In this document: in pieces, positions 1 to 9,579 of the stretch
Position numbering within the stretch: position 1 is the stretch's first letter
Layout of the letters: every line of letters begins with the position of its first letter
NCBI RefSeq assembly: GCF_001623875.1
Contig: NZ_LWAE01000012.1
Location: forward strand, 1 to 64,000
Length of the DNA stretch: 64,000 bases
Direction: 5' to 3'
Origin: Clostridium magnum DSM 2767
Lineage (GTDB): Bacteria > Bacillota > Clostridia > Clostridiales > Clostridiaceae
Translations under genes and position numbers: made by a program
The notes under the pieces: model-generated
The model's input: the letters and a program-made list of their open reading frames with translations, nothing else
Told to the model about the DNA's origin: nothing
Database searches by the model: none

Positions 1-830
<830 letters not shown>

Positions 831-877
831 TAATTTTCACTGTGCAATTTTGAGGGCAAAGGTCTAAATGACATTTG

Positions 878-921
878 CCGGGTAATTTAGCTAACGATAG
901 TTAGCGTTAAGAATTACCCGG
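878..921 (+). other. Hairpin in the 23S-5S spacer
   Basis: CCGGGTAATT at 878-887 pairs with AATTACCCGG at 912-921, with an inner GCTAAC/GTTAGC helix. It lies just past the 23S end and could be part of a processing stalk. The rest of the spacer (922-1126) is less AT-rich than the flanks and has no gene. Confidence 0.5.
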
Positions 922-1126
922 TATCCTTTAAAATAAAAATTGATAGAAGCGAGCAGTACAAGGAAGCGACTGAGCGAGGAACAGAGTTTACTAGTGTAAA
1001 TGAGTACCGCAGCGATTGATTTGACGCAGAGATGCGAAGTTTATAGCAATTTTATAAGGAAACTCACTCAGCAGAGCTGAGGAGTACCATACTTCTAGAA
1101 AATCATAGATTTTAAGAATCATGGCA

Positions 1127-1243
1127 TCTGGTGATTATGACGTAAAGGTAACACCCGTTCCCATTCCGAACACGAAGGTTAAGCTTTACAGTGCTGATGG
1201 TACTGCACGGGAGACTGTGTGGGAGAGTAAGTCGTCGCCAGGT
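1127..1243 (+). rRNA. rrf: 5S ribosomal RNA
   Basis: About 117 bases that match clostridial 5S rRNA: TCTGGTGATTATGACG start, the conserved CCATTCCGAACACG loop and GTCGTCGCCAGGT end. A second copy at 21548-21664 differs at only two positions I can see. It closes the rrn operon that begins upstream of the window. Confidence 0.96.
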
Positions 1244-1256
1244 AAGTAACAGAAAG

Positions 1257-1288
1257 ACATTAGGTTTTGATACCTAGTGTTTTTTTAT
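1257..1288 (+). terminator. rrn operon terminator
   Basis: ACATTAGGT pairs with ACCTAGTGT, followed by a run of seven T. It directly follows the 5S gene and recurs, almost identical, after the second 5S at 21678. Confidence 0.9.
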
Positions 1289-1336
1289 TATGTAAATAAT
1301 TAAATAACATATCAAAATGTTAATAGCAAGCTCAGG

Positions 1337-1370
1337 CAAGCCTTCGCAAACACCACAGGGGTGTAAATTT
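1337..1370 (+). repeat. 34-nt repeat, copy 1
   Basis: This 34-base segment has the same length and same ends (CAAGCCTTCG ... GTAAATTT) as 32410-32443. The middle differs but stays purine rich and can fold (ACACC/GGTGT in this copy). Here it sits just upstream of a strong terminator. It may be a mobile-element end or part of a small RNA; I do not recognise it with certainty. Confidence 0.45.
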
Positions 1371-1374
1371 AATG

Positions 1375-1405
1375 AACCCACGATAGGAAAGTCGTGGGTT
1401 TTTCT
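1375..1405 (+). terminator. Terminator with no gene before it
   Basis: AACCCACGA pairs with TCGTGGGTT, then TTTCT. No coding gene lies between the rrn terminator and this hairpin, so it may end a small RNA that contains the 34-nt repeat at 1337-1370. Confidence 0.7.
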
Positions 1406-1523
1406 GATATTATCTCATTGTCATTTAGTTGGCAACTAAGTGGGTAAGAAAATAGAAAGAAGATCAAGTATTCTTTCATTTTGATTTTTTATATTTCTTT
1501 GCCTAAGGTAATTTGTTTAAAAT

Positions 1524-2610
1524 TCAGGAAGTTCTCTGGGTATAAGTATTAATGAATTCTAAAGCATCTAAGGTATTATCACTTGAGTGGATGATACTTC
1601 TTATTTCTTTTCGAGGCTGATTCCTATTCAGTTCATTTCGCAGATTTATTTTCAAAAGGAAATTTCTGTTTGACACATATGGATAATACTTTTTATACCT
1701 CTTGTCTAATGGAACTGGATAGAAATCATAAGCTATAATTAAAACAGCTGGTTTTTCCGCTTCCTTCATTTTTTTCCCATTTTTCATTTCCCCAATTGCC
1801 TCCTCGTAAAGTACGTGTTGCCTCTTCTTTATGATCTTTATCAAGTTCATAAATATTTAATATGTGTAGACCGTGAGTCTGTAACCACTTGATTATCCAA
1901 TCGGTTAAGTTGTTTTCATAGGCCCATTCTCTAACGATAAATGCCATAATTTCACCTGTATTTTGCTGGTCATGGAGCTTTAAATAATATAAATCTTTCA
2001 ACCAGTTGCTCTTTTCAGAAAGCTTTTTTAGTTCTGATAATTCTGGAGTCCAGTTATTCTCATCCAAAAACTTTTGTAAATCAACCCAGGTGAATTTTAT
2101 CTTTATGCCGCACCGATTAGACAGAGTGCGAAGTGTTTTTCTATATTTATTATTGTGGGCTAATTCATTAACTTCTTCTCTGATACCTCGAGACAAACCT
2201 GAATTTTCTGCTTCATGATAAACAACATGATAGGCCATGCTTAGCAGATAATGTTTGGGATTTGGTACAAAATATTTATTATGCAAAAGAATTCTTTTAT
2301 CAAGCATTTCTTGAGCACAGTGAATAGGATAATAAGGGAGTCCGTTGTAATTGGTTCCAGTAATACCACTAATACTATAAATATTACATGTAATAGAATT
2401 ATCTTCACAATGGGGAGAAACATGCTTACTAATGTTAACTAAATCATCATCATGGACAAGTAAATCAATAGCTTCTCCTTTTTTAATTTTTGGAAATTTA
2501 TCAAACCATCTTAATATAATATATTTAATCTGCTCTTGATTTAGCAGCTTAAAAAAATCATCAACACTTATAGAGCTAGGTATATATTGTTGTGTTTCCA
2601 TTTCTATCAT
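1524..2610 (-). pseudogene. Frameshifted hypothetical gene
   Basis: The first part (2610 down to about 1810) encodes a soluble protein beginning MIEMETQQYIPSS, with GGAGGA placed well before the ATG. An acidic stretch near residue 47 (AIDLLVHDDDL) recalls the metal-binding strand of nucleotidyltransferase folds, but the usual GS signature is missing. Near 1802-1812 the frame changes: the reading YEEAIGEMKNG continues in the frame that ends at 1524 with about 100 further residues of normal composition. A single-base indel in an originally single protein of about 355 residues explains both halves. Function unknown; sequencing error is the alternative. Confidence 0.55.
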
Positions 2611-2704
2611 ATGATTTCCTCCAATGAACTACATTATTTCTAATCATAATATGCTGAATAAGGATTATTTGCTTTATGCATAAGTTTTTTTATTCCACCA
2701 TAAA

Positions 2705-2840
2705 ATGGACGAAATTAAAGAATTTTATCGGATAGGATAAGTATCTAAAATATGCAATATTCCAATAAAAACACTGCGATATTATGATGAAATAGAATTG
2801 TTAATACCAAGAAAGATTGATAATAAAAGAACTTTTATTA
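2705..2840 (+). pseudogene. MerR-type regulator relic
   Basis: From the ATG at 2705 the frame reads EFYRIG, then a TAA stop at 2738 in place of the usual Glu, then VSKICNIPIKTLRYYDEIE, the typical MerR winged-helix start with its conserved RYYD. The match stops near 2835 where a MATE transporter fragment begins. Only the DNA-binding N-terminus survives and it carries a stop codon, so it cannot be functional. Confidence 0.7.
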
Positions 2841-2942
2841 GGAGTTGTAATAGGGATTGCTATAGATGGGCAGCCGATACTTGGATACAATTATGGTGAT
2901 AAAAACTTTAAACGTGTGAAGGATAACTATTTATATATTTAA
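2832..2942 (+). pseudogene. MATE efflux transporter relic
   Basis: The frame ending at TAA 2940-2942 reads GQPILGYNYGDKNFKRVKD, which matches the conserved GxxPILGYNYGAKN region of MATE multidrug exporters. Only about 35 codons remain, fused to the MerR relic. MerR regulators and MATE exporters often sit together, so this looks like one regulator-exporter pair reduced by internal deletion. Confidence 0.7.
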
Positions 2943-3094
2943 ATTAAATAATGAAATTTTGCTTTTGTTGTTCATTAAGACAAAATATAACTTATTATTT
3001 ATATTTTTATACTTTCTATAACGGAATTTTTTATTGACAGTAGCAAGTGATAATGTTAATATGTCTATGAATTTGGTAGACAGGAGGGGTAAAT

Positions 3095-4063
3095 GTGGAA
3101 GAACTAATTCGTAATGCAACTATTGAAGATTTTAAAAGAGGATATAATTGGAGTATTAAAGAAGCTCAGTTTGTTTGTTTAATATGTGGTGAAAAAATTG
3201 GTGAAAGCGACACTGATATAAATACGCATATAATAAAGCATGGAAATCCAATTGAAAGGCTACTTTTGCTAGATAAGAAGTATACTGGATTAACCGAAAT
3301 TCAGAAAGAGCTTTTAACAATGATGTCAAACCGATATAGTGATAAAGAAATTGCCCAGAAGCTTGCTTGTACAGAATCTACAGTAAGAAACATGAGATTT
3401 GCTTTAAGGGAAAGAGCAAGGCAGGCAAGAGCTTTTCTTGCAGTTATAGAATTAACTGAAGAAAAAATTCCAACGTTAACACCACCTAAACTTCGAGTTT
3501 TTCCTGTTAGAGAAGGGAAAAGAAAAGCATTATTACCTAGGTTCGCTGCTCTATTTGAACCAAATAAAGAATATACAGAGAGTGAGGTAAAAAGACTTAT
3601 TAAAACTATTTACGAGGATGATGCAACTATACGCCGCTATTTGATTGATTATGGATATTTAAATAGAACGAAAGATGGGAGCAAATATTATAAGAATTAT
3701 GAGGAGAATACCGTGGACAAAATAAATAGAAAAGAACTTATTAACAGATATAAGCAGCAAGAGGTAGAGATGGGGATAATTAAATTACATAATACAGTTA
3801 CTGGATATTCCTTTGTAGATACATGTAATAATTTATATAAACCTTTTGAAGGAATAAAATTTAGATTAAATACAGGAACATTTAAGGTGAAAGGATTACA
3901 AAAGGATTGGAACACCTACGGAGAAGGTGCATTTACATTTGAAGTGGTGGAAAAGCTCAAACATCAGGAAGGTACTACACAAAAGCAGAAAATAGAGGAA
4001 TTAAAAGAACTGTTGGAGATGTGGATTGACAGCCAAGGAGAGAGTTTAAAATTATATAAATAA
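3095..4063 (+). CDS. DUF2087 transcriptional regulator with HTH and GIY-YIG-like C-terminus
   Basis: 322 residues in three parts. An N-terminal Cys/His segment (CLICGEKI ... HIIKHG, about 27-50) looks like a small zinc site. A LuxR/sigma-like helix-turn-helix follows (about 65-115, DKEIAQKLACTESTVRNMR). A DUF2087 domain sits at about 145-205 (LPRFAALFEPNKEYTESEV, RRYLIDYGYLNRT). The C-terminus (about 225-310) resembles GIY-YIG nuclease-like domains. GTG at 3095 is the start because AGGAGGGG at 3082-3089 precedes it; the ATG at 3093 is out of frame and closes after four codons. Probably a DNA-binding regulator. Target unknown; it stands alone between relics and a chemoreceptor. Confidence 0.8.
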   Translation: MEELIRNATIEDFKRGYNWSIKEAQFVCLICGEKIGESDTDINTHIIKHGNPIERLLLLDKKYTGLTEIQKELLTMMSNRYSDKEIAQKLACTESTVRNMRFALRERARQARAFLAVIELTEEKIPTLTPPKLRVFPVREGKRKALLPRFAALFEPNKEYTESEVKRLIKTIYEDDATIRRYLIDYGYLNRTKDGSKYYKNYEENTVDKINRKELINRYKQQEVEMGIIKLHNTVTGYSFVDTCNNLYKPFEGIKFRLNTGTFKVKGLQKDWNTYGEGAFTFEVVEKLKHQEGTTQKQKIEELKELLEMWIDSQGESLKLYK

Positions 4064-4144
4064 ACATATATGATATAAACCAGTTCTAAGATAGATGTAA
4101 GGAAGGCTTAAAATTCATGTTCCTTAAAATGAATTTTCAAGTAA

Positions 4145-4176
4145 GGATCAGATGGGGTTAAAACCCCATCTGATCC
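4145..4176. terminator. Hairpin between convergent genes
   Basis: GGATCAGATGGGGTT pairs with the complementary CCCCATCTGATCC across an AAAA loop. It separates the DUF2087 regulator from the convergent chemoreceptor. The T-tail is weak on both sides. Confidence 0.6.
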
Positions 4177-4204
4177 AAGTTTCACTTTATTTGCAAAAGT
4201 TATT

Positions 4205-5485
4205 CTATAATTTAAAAACATTTGTAAGCTCGTTCATATTTTCGGATAGAACAACTAACTCATCAGAAGTCTTATCAATCTTATTAAAGAGTTTTTCCTG
4301 TATGCTGAGTTTTTCCTTAATATCATTTGAAACATTAAGTCCAGATTCAATAGTCATGTTTATGTCATCTATGGTTGCAGTCATTTCTTCAAGAGAAGCT
4401 GCCTGAGTGGTAACACCATCAGTTATATCCGTAAGCATGGCAAAGGTGCTTTCCATGCTATCAATAATTTTATTTATACTGTTCTTCACTTCATTTGATT
4501 GAGCGACACCAAGTTCAACTTTTTCTTTTGTTGCAGCAACAGCAGATACTACATTTCCAGTTTTCATATTCATATCTTTGATAAGGTGTCCAATATCCTG
4601 CAAGGAATTATTTGTGTCTTCAGCAAGCTTTCTTATTTCCTCGGCTACTACAGAAAAACCCTTACCTGCCTCTCCCGCTCTTGCGGCTTCAATAGCGGCA
4701 TTTAAAGCTAAAAGATTTGTCTGACTTGAAATTTGAGAAATAATATTAACAATTTCTGTAATTTTATTACTCTGATCTTCAAGGCCTAGTACTTCACTAC
4801 TTACGTTTTTAGAGTTCAAAGCAAGATCATTTATCGCTCCCACTATAGAATCAACAGAATTTTTACCACCTTCTGCGGAATCCTTTACTAATTTTGTATA
4901 TTCCGCAATACTTGAAGCAAGTTCGGCAGTTTTCTGAGAATTATCAGTAATACTAGATAGTGCAATTGAAGTTTGCTTTATATTTTCTGCATTTTGATAG
5001 GAATTAGATATAAGTCTTTTAATTCCTTCATTGATTTCATTTACCTGAGTATTAGCTTCAATAATTATATTATTCAAATCTTCAGAAGATAGGGTGACTT
5101 TTCCAGAAGATTTTTGTATTGTTGAAATTAGATTCTTTAGATTTTCTTTTGCTTTTAGAAGAGATTCTATCATCTGACCTGCTTCTCCCTGTTGGAGAGT
5201 TTCAATGTTAACAGAAAGATCATTGTTTGCAATTGAATCCGCAAGCAGAATACCCTTCTTTAATGGCTTTACAAGAAGAAATTCAGAGAATGAAGCTGCA
5301 AGTGCTTCAAAGACTATAAAAAATACTATGGCTTTAGTAACAACTTGTCCGGTTATTATGTGGAAAGGATTGTGATAAAGGTTATAGGACACAGTAAGTA
5401 TTATAGATACATTTGAAATAAACATTGCAAAAAAAACTAAAAGCATAATACGAGTACGAATGGAGATATTTTTAATTCTATTCAT
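4205..5485 (-). CDS. Methyl-accepting chemotaxis protein without an external sensor domain
   Basis: 426 residues. Two membrane segments (about 13-33 and 48-67) are joined by a loop of only about 14 residues, so there is no periplasmic ligand domain. A HAMP-like region follows, then a long coiled-coil cytoplasmic domain with the conserved hairpin tip (ISQISSQTNLLALNAAIEAA, continuing ARAGEAGKGFSVVAEEIRKL). It should signal to CheA/CheW, sensing within the membrane or cytoplasm. I place the start at the ATG at 5485 (MNRIKNIS), preceded by AGGTGGG; a GTG four codons earlier overlaps that site. No other chemotaxis gene is near. Confidence 0.9.
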   Translation of the reverse strand: MNRIKNISIRTRIMLLVFFAMFISNVSIILTVSYNLYHNPFHIITGQVVTKAIVFFIVFEALAASFSEFLLVKPLKKGILLADSIANNDLSVNIETLQQGEAGQMIESLLKAKENLKNLISTIQKSSGKVTLSSEDLNNIIIEANTQVNEINEGIKRLISNSYQNAENIKQTSIALSSITDNSQKTAELASSIAEYTKLVKDSAEGGKNSVDSIVGAINDLALNSKNVSSEVLGLEDQSNKITEIVNIISQISSQTNLLALNAAIEAARAGEAGKGFSVVAEEIRKLAEDTNNSLQDIGHLIKDMNMKTGNVVSAVAATKEKVELGVAQSNEVKNSINKIIDSMESTFAMLTDITDGVTTQAASLEEMTATIDDINMTIESGLNVSNDIKEKLSIQEKLFNKIDKTSDELVVLSENMNELTNVFKL

Positions 5486-5642
5486 AATATGACCCACCTA
5501 CCTTGATTAACTATTTTTTTATAGAATGAAAAAGTTTTAGTGATATTAAAATATCATGTTCCATCTATGACCACTTTACACTATTTCAAACCCAAATGGC
5601 AAGTGAAAATTTTCTAGCTATACTTACAGGAGTTTGAGAAAG

Positions 5643-5687
5643 AATAACCTATTGGCAGATATAGCAGTCAATAGGCTATTTTTTCAA
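5643..5687 (+). terminator. Terminator with no gene before it
   Basis: AATAACCTATTG pairs with CAATAGGCTATT, followed by TTTT. It faces the plus direction, but the chemoreceptor upstream runs the other way, so no known plus-strand gene ends here. It could end a small RNA starting after 5490, or insulate the sigma-54 promoter downstream. Confidence 0.6.
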
Positions 5688-5725
5688 CACTTTACTCAAC
5701 ACTCTGAATTTTCTTTTTTTAACTG

Positions 5726-5742
5726 TTGATTTTAATCATCAA
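5726..5742 (+). promoter_or_regulatory. Candidate upstream activating site for the PTS activator
   Basis: TTGAT and ATCAA form an inverted repeat about 70 bases upstream of the sigma-54 promoter, where an enhancer-binding activator would be expected to sit. A further GGTTGATG lies nearby. Inferred from position and symmetry only. Confidence 0.35.
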
Positions 5743-5793
5743 TGTACGTCACAATGGTTGATGTTATCTTATTTTTCTACATTAACTATCTTT

Positions 5794-5809
5794 TGGCATG
5801 ATTATTGCT
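5794..5809 (+). promoter_or_regulatory. Sigma-54 promoter of the PTS operon
   Basis: TGGCAT-N5-TTGCT fits the -24/-12 consensus, with GG and GC exactly 12 bases apart. It lies just upstream of the PTS genes and pairs logically with the sigma-54 activator encoded at the end of the same cluster. Confidence 0.9.
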
Positions 5810-5845
5810 AGTAATAATGGCATAGAGAGAAAGGAGGTTAATCTA

Positions 5846-6268
5846 ATGACACAAATTATTTTAGCTAGTCATGGCTACCTAGCAAAGGGGATGAAAGATA
5901 CCCTGAATATGATTATAGGAGACGTATCCATGGTTGAAGCTTTTTCATCCTATAGAGATGAAGATGTGAATGTTAGAGATGCTGTAGAAGAAATAATAAA
6001 GGAAAAGTATGACAAGGGAGATATCTTCATTCTCACAGATATTCTTGGCGGAAGCGTTAACACGGAAATGATGTCTTTAATTAAAGAATATCCTAAAATA
6101 CATGTTCTTTCAGGTATGAACTTACCTGTAGTTATTTCACTGGCTACTCAAACAGATGAAGTTTCTGAAAATGAACTACAGCAGATTATCAAAGACAGCC
6201 AGCAGAGTATAGTTTACTGTAATAAGTTGCTTAATGAATGTAAAAATATGCAGGAGGGAGATCTATGA
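5846..6268 (+). CDS. Mannose-family PTS enzyme IIA
   Basis: 140 residues, the length of a stand-alone EIIA-Man domain. The N-terminal ILASHGYLAKGM carries the phosphorylated His (residue 8), which takes phosphate from HPr and passes it to IIB. The start is the ATG at 5846 behind AAAGGAGG; an earlier in-frame start would lie inside the sigma-54 promoter. The stop overlaps the IIB start by four bases (ATGA), so the two are translationally coupled. First gene of the operon IIA-IIB-IIC-IID-SIS. Confidence 0.92.
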   Translation: MTQIILASHGYLAKGMKDTLNMIIGDVSMVEAFSSYRDEDVNVRDAVEEIIKEKYDKGDIFILTDILGGSVNTEMMSLIKEYPKIHVLSGMNLPVVISLATQTDEVSENELQQIIKDSQQSIVYCNKLLNECKNMQEGDL

Positions 6269-6735
6269 TTAAGTTATTAAGAATTGATCATCGTTTATTA
6301 CATGGACAAGTTGTCTTCTCATGGACAAAGACCTTAGGTGTTTCAAGAATTATCGTTGTAGATGATGAAACTGCCAAAGATGAAATGAAAAAAGTATCAT
6401 TAAATTTATCAAAACCTGTTGGGGTAACCCTAAACATATTTTCAGTAAAAGATGTTTTGGAAAAGATGCCTAAAGTAGAACAATTAAAAGATAATATCAT
6501 GATTGTTTTTAGCGGAACTAAAGGAGCATTAGAATTTTGCCAAGGATACCCTAAGATTACTGAAATTAATTACGGTGGAATTGCTAATAAGGCAAATTCA
6601 AAGCAGTACAGCAATGCTATTTTCTTGAATGAACAAGAATTGGAAGATAGTAAAAAGTTAAAAGAAATGGGAATCCACTTATATATGCAGCAGGTTCCTA
6701 CTTCTAAGAGGGAAGACTTAACATCTAAAATATAA
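6265..6735 (+). CDS. Mannose-family PTS enzyme IIB
   Basis: 156 residues covering the whole EIIB sorbose/mannose domain. The signature RIDHRLLHGQV at residues 6-16 contains the phosphocysteine-independent active His of this family (His13). It relays phosphate from IIA to the sugar moving through IIC/IID. It overlaps IIA and is followed 14 bases later by IIC, so it is clearly an operon member. Subunit assignment is firm; sugar specificity cannot be read from it. Confidence 0.93.
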   Translation: MIKLLRIDHRLLHGQVVFSWTKTLGVSRIIVVDDETAKDEMKKVSLNLSKPVGVTLNIFSVKDVLEKMPKVEQLKDNIMIVFSGTKGALEFCQGYPKITEINYGGIANKANSKQYSNAIFLNEQELEDSKKLKEMGIHLYMQQVPTSKREDLTSKI

Positions 6736-6749
6736 AAGGGGGATACAAA

Positions 6750-7508
6750 ATGTTAATTAAGTCAATATTATTAGGTTTTATTGGTGTTATTTGTATCTTA
6801 GATTCCAGGCTTTTAGGTAGATTAAATTTAGAAAGACCATTAATAGTTAGCACATTAGTAGGACTTGCTTTAGGTGATATACAAAAAGGACTAATGGTTG
6901 GAGCTGCCCTTGAGTTAATTTCTTTAGGATTAGTGAATATAGGGGCGGCTCAGCCACCAGATATGAATATGGCCTCTATTATTGCTACAGCTTTTGCAAT
7001 TTTATCAAATGCAGACTCACAGGCAGCCCTAACTATTGCAATTCCAATAGCAGTACTGGGACAAATGCTAGGGGTTTTAGTAAGAACTATAATTGCCAAT
7101 CTAACTCATAAAGCTGATTCCTTAATTGAAAAGGGAGAATACAAAAGAGCATGTAATATTCATATTGTATGGGCAACGCTTATGTACTCACTAATGTATT
7201 TTATTCCAATATTTTTAGCAATCTATTTTGGAACAGATTTAGTAAAAAGTATTGTAGAAGTTATTCCATCGTGGGTAACAAATGGTCTAAATTTATCAAG
7301 TAAGATTCTAACAGCTTATGGATTTGCGTTATTGCTTAATACAATGTTATCACTAAACATGTTACCATTCTTATTTGCAGGATTCTTTGTTACAGCATAT
7401 TCAAATTTAAGTGTAACTGGTGTTGCTATCTTTGCTTGTATTATCGCATTTGTTTTAGCTGAATTTAAATTCAAAAATGAGAAAACAGTTGATGAATTAG
7501 ATATTTAG
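6750..7508 (+). CDS. Mannose-family PTS enzyme IIC, membrane channel
   Basis: 252 residues, highly hydrophobic, with several membrane segments. The family motif GAALELISLGLVNIGAAQPPD around residues 49-69 fits EIIC of the mannose/sorbose group. It forms the transport channel with IID. AAGGGGG lies before the ATG and the next gene starts within 20 bases. Confidence 0.93.
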   Translation: MLIKSILLGFIGVICILDSRLLGRLNLERPLIVSTLVGLALGDIQKGLMVGAALELISLGLVNIGAAQPPDMNMASIIATAFAILSNADSQAALTIAIPIAVLGQMLGVLVRTIIANLTHKADSLIEKGEYKRACNIHIVWATLMYSLMYFIPIFLAIYFGTDLVKSIVEVIPSWVTNGLNLSSKILTAYGFALLLNTMLSLNMLPFLFAGFFVTAYSNLSVTGVAIFACIIAFVLAEFKFKNEKTVDELDI

Positions 7509-7527
7509 ATTGATGGGAGGTATAAAA

Positions 7528-8352
7528 ATGCAAAGTACACAAAAACAAAAGGATCCAAATAAGTGGAAATATATGCAGTTCTTTTGGCGTTCTTGGGCTA
7601 TTCAGGCTTCATGGAACTATGAAAGACAGATGAATATGGGCTTTTTATATGGAATTGCTCCTATTCTAGATAAAATTTATAAAGATCCTAAAGATGCGGA
7701 ATTGAAAAAGGAAGCTTATAAACGTCATATGAACTTTTATAACTGCACACCTCAAACTAGTTCTTTTGTTTTAGGATTGAGCGCTTCAATGGAAGAACAA
7801 TATTATGAAGATAGAGAAAACTTTAATCCAGAATCAATTAATGCTATGAAAACTTCATTAATGGGACCATTGTCTGGAATCGGTGACTCCTTCTTTCAGG
7901 GAACTATACGTATATTAGCTTTTGGATTAGGTATTAACCTAGCACAGAAAGGCAGCATTTTAGGACCAATATTAGCAATACTTATTTCTCTAATTCCATC
8001 TTTCCTTGTTACTTACTACGGTGGGAAAATTGGTTATTCAATGGGTAATAAGTATTTGACAAAACTTTATAATGAAGGACTTATGGATAAGGTAATGTAC
8101 ATTTGTTCTATTGTAGGACTTATGGTTATTGGGTCCATGATGGCAAGTATGATTGGAATTACTACTCCAATTCAATTTAGTGGAAAGTTTGTTCTACAGG
8201 ATATATTAAATGGAATAGTTCCACAAGCTATTCCCCTGGGTGCAACCTTTACTATGTACTGGTTACTAAAAAAGAAAGTATCAACAGGATGGATGCTTAC
8301 TATTTGTATCCTAGGCGGAATACTGTTGAGTGTATTAGGTATATTCAAATAA
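7528..8352 (+). CDS. Mannose-family PTS enzyme IID
   Basis: 274 residues. The N-terminal part is soluble (FFWRSWAIQASWNYERQMNM, then a helix with YNCTPQTSSFVLGLSASMEE), and the C-terminal half has membrane segments, as usual for IID. The conserved GPLSGIGDSFFQGT near residue 112 supports the family. The start is the ATG at 7528, placed properly after GGGAGGT; an upstream ATG at 7510 precedes that site. Completes the permease. A-rich sequence of about 100 bases separates it from the SIS gene. Confidence 0.93.
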   Translation: MQSTQKQKDPNKWKYMQFFWRSWAIQASWNYERQMNMGFLYGIAPILDKIYKDPKDAELKKEAYKRHMNFYNCTPQTSSFVLGLSASMEEQYYEDRENFNPESINAMKTSLMGPLSGIGDSFFQGTIRILAFGLGINLAQKGSILGPILAILISLIPSFLVTYYGGKIGYSMGNKYLTKLYNEGLMDKVMYICSIVGLMVIGSMMASMIGITTPIQFSGKFVLQDILNGIVPQAIPLGATFTMYWLLKKKVSTGWMLTICILGGILLSVLGIFK

Positions 8353-8458
8353 AATAAAAAATACTCCTCAAAAGAATAAAAAATAAAGATAAAAATATAA
8401 AAATTTAAAAATAAATACAAAAAACCAAAGTAAAAAACAAAAATAGGAGGGATTTATA

Positions 8459-9427
8459 ATGAATCCAAAACAAATTATTAAAGAAATCAAAGGAAAACAA
8501 GAAGAAATTAAGAGTGTTATATTTGTAGGCTGTGGTGCTTCAAAAGCAGAATTATATCCAGCAAAATTCTTTTTAGATAGTAATGCAAAGAACTTACGTA
8601 TCAGTCACTATACTGCGAATGAGTTTAACTATAAGACACCAGCTTCATTAGATGAAACTGCCATAGTTATTTCAGCTTCCTTAGGGGGCAGTACTCCTGA
8701 AACAGTAAAAGCTAATGCTAAAGCTAAGGAAAGAGGCGCTCATGTAATTTCATTAACAAATGCAGCTAACTCTGCTCTTACAAAGGATGCTAGCTATGTC
8801 ATCTGTCATCGTTTTGCTGAAAACTATGGTGCAAAACTAGAAAAAATGGGTTATGCACTTGAACTTGCAGTAGAAATTTTAGAGCAGTATGAAGGTTATG
8901 CACATTATGAGGACATGCAGATTGCTTTCAGTAAAATTTATGATTTATCACAAAGAGCAGCAGAATCAGCAATAGAAGATGCTAAGAAATTTGCTGAAGC
9001 TTATAAAAATGATCCAGTAATCTATGTTATGAGCAGTGGTGCAACAAATGAAGTTGCTTATTCTACTTCAATCTGCTTAATGATGGAAATGCAGTGGATT
9101 AATTCGGGAAGTTTCCATTCAGGAGAGTTCTTCCATGGACCATTTGAAATAGTAGATAAAGATGTACCGTTTATCTTATTAATGAATGAAGGAAGCACTC
9201 GTCCAATTGATTCCCGTGCACTAACTTTCTTACAACGTTTTGATACAAAAACAACAGTTGTAGATGCTTTAGATTACGGATTATCATCAGCAGTTCCAAA
9301 GGCAGTTGTTGATTATTTTAATCCAATGTTACTTACAGCAGTATTCCGTGTATATGCTGAAGAACTATCTTATGCACGTAAACATCCGTTAACTAAGAGA
9401 AGATATATGTGGAAACTAGAATATTAA
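8459..9427 (+). CDS. SIS-domain deglycase, FrlB/GfrF type
   Basis: 322 residues with two sugar-isomerase (SIS) folds. FVGCGASKAEL and SASLGGSTPETVKA form the first phosphosugar site. HSGEFFHGPFEIVDKDVPFI, about residue 218 on, is characteristic of the FrlB group that splits 6-phospho-Amadori compounds into glucose 6-phosphate and a free amino acid. Next to a mannose-family PTS and a LevR-like activator, this matches the layout of the Salmonella gfr glucoselysine/fructoselysine operon, although only one deglycase is present here. A related phosphosugar isomerase role cannot be excluded. Confidence 0.8.
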   Translation: MNPKQIIKEIKGKQEEIKSVIFVGCGASKAELYPAKFFLDSNAKNLRISHYTANEFNYKTPASLDETAIVISASLGGSTPETVKANAKAKERGAHVISLTNAANSALTKDASYVICHRFAENYGAKLEKMGYALELAVEILEQYEGYAHYEDMQIAFSKIYDLSQRAAESAIEDAKKFAEAYKNDPVIYVMSSGATNEVAYSTSICLMMEMQWINSGSFHSGEFFHGPFEIVDKDVPFILLMNEGSTRPIDSRALTFLQRFDTKTTVVDALDYGLSSAVPKAVVDYFNPMLLTAVFRVYAEELSYARKHPLTKRRYMWKLEY

Positions 9428-9480
9428 AATAAAAATTTATTACATATTAAATTTATTACTGGCACAAAAGTTAACACAGA

Positions 9481-9515
9481 CAAAGAAATCGAATAGCTTT
9501 CGATTTCTTTGCTTT
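9481..9515 (+). terminator. Terminator of the PTS operon
   Basis: CAAAGAAATCGA pairs perfectly with TCGATTTCTTTG, followed by CTTTATTATT. It separates the structural genes from the activator gene. Confidence 0.8.
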
Positions 9516-9579
9516 ATTATTCTAAAGGTATGTTGTAAAATAGGGTTTGTCTTTTACTAAAGAAGGAGGTGCATTCAAG

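Noticed and set aside
5653..5668. TGGCAG...GCAG near 5653 as another sigma-54 promoter
   Set aside because: GG and GC are 10 bases apart rather than 12, and the bases form the loop of a terminator hairpin.
9460..9475. TGGCAC-N5-TTAAC before the LevR-like gene as a third sigma-54 promoter
   Set aside because: The -24 half is perfect but the -12 GC is replaced by AA, and the motif lies before the operon terminator. Spacing and sequence fail.
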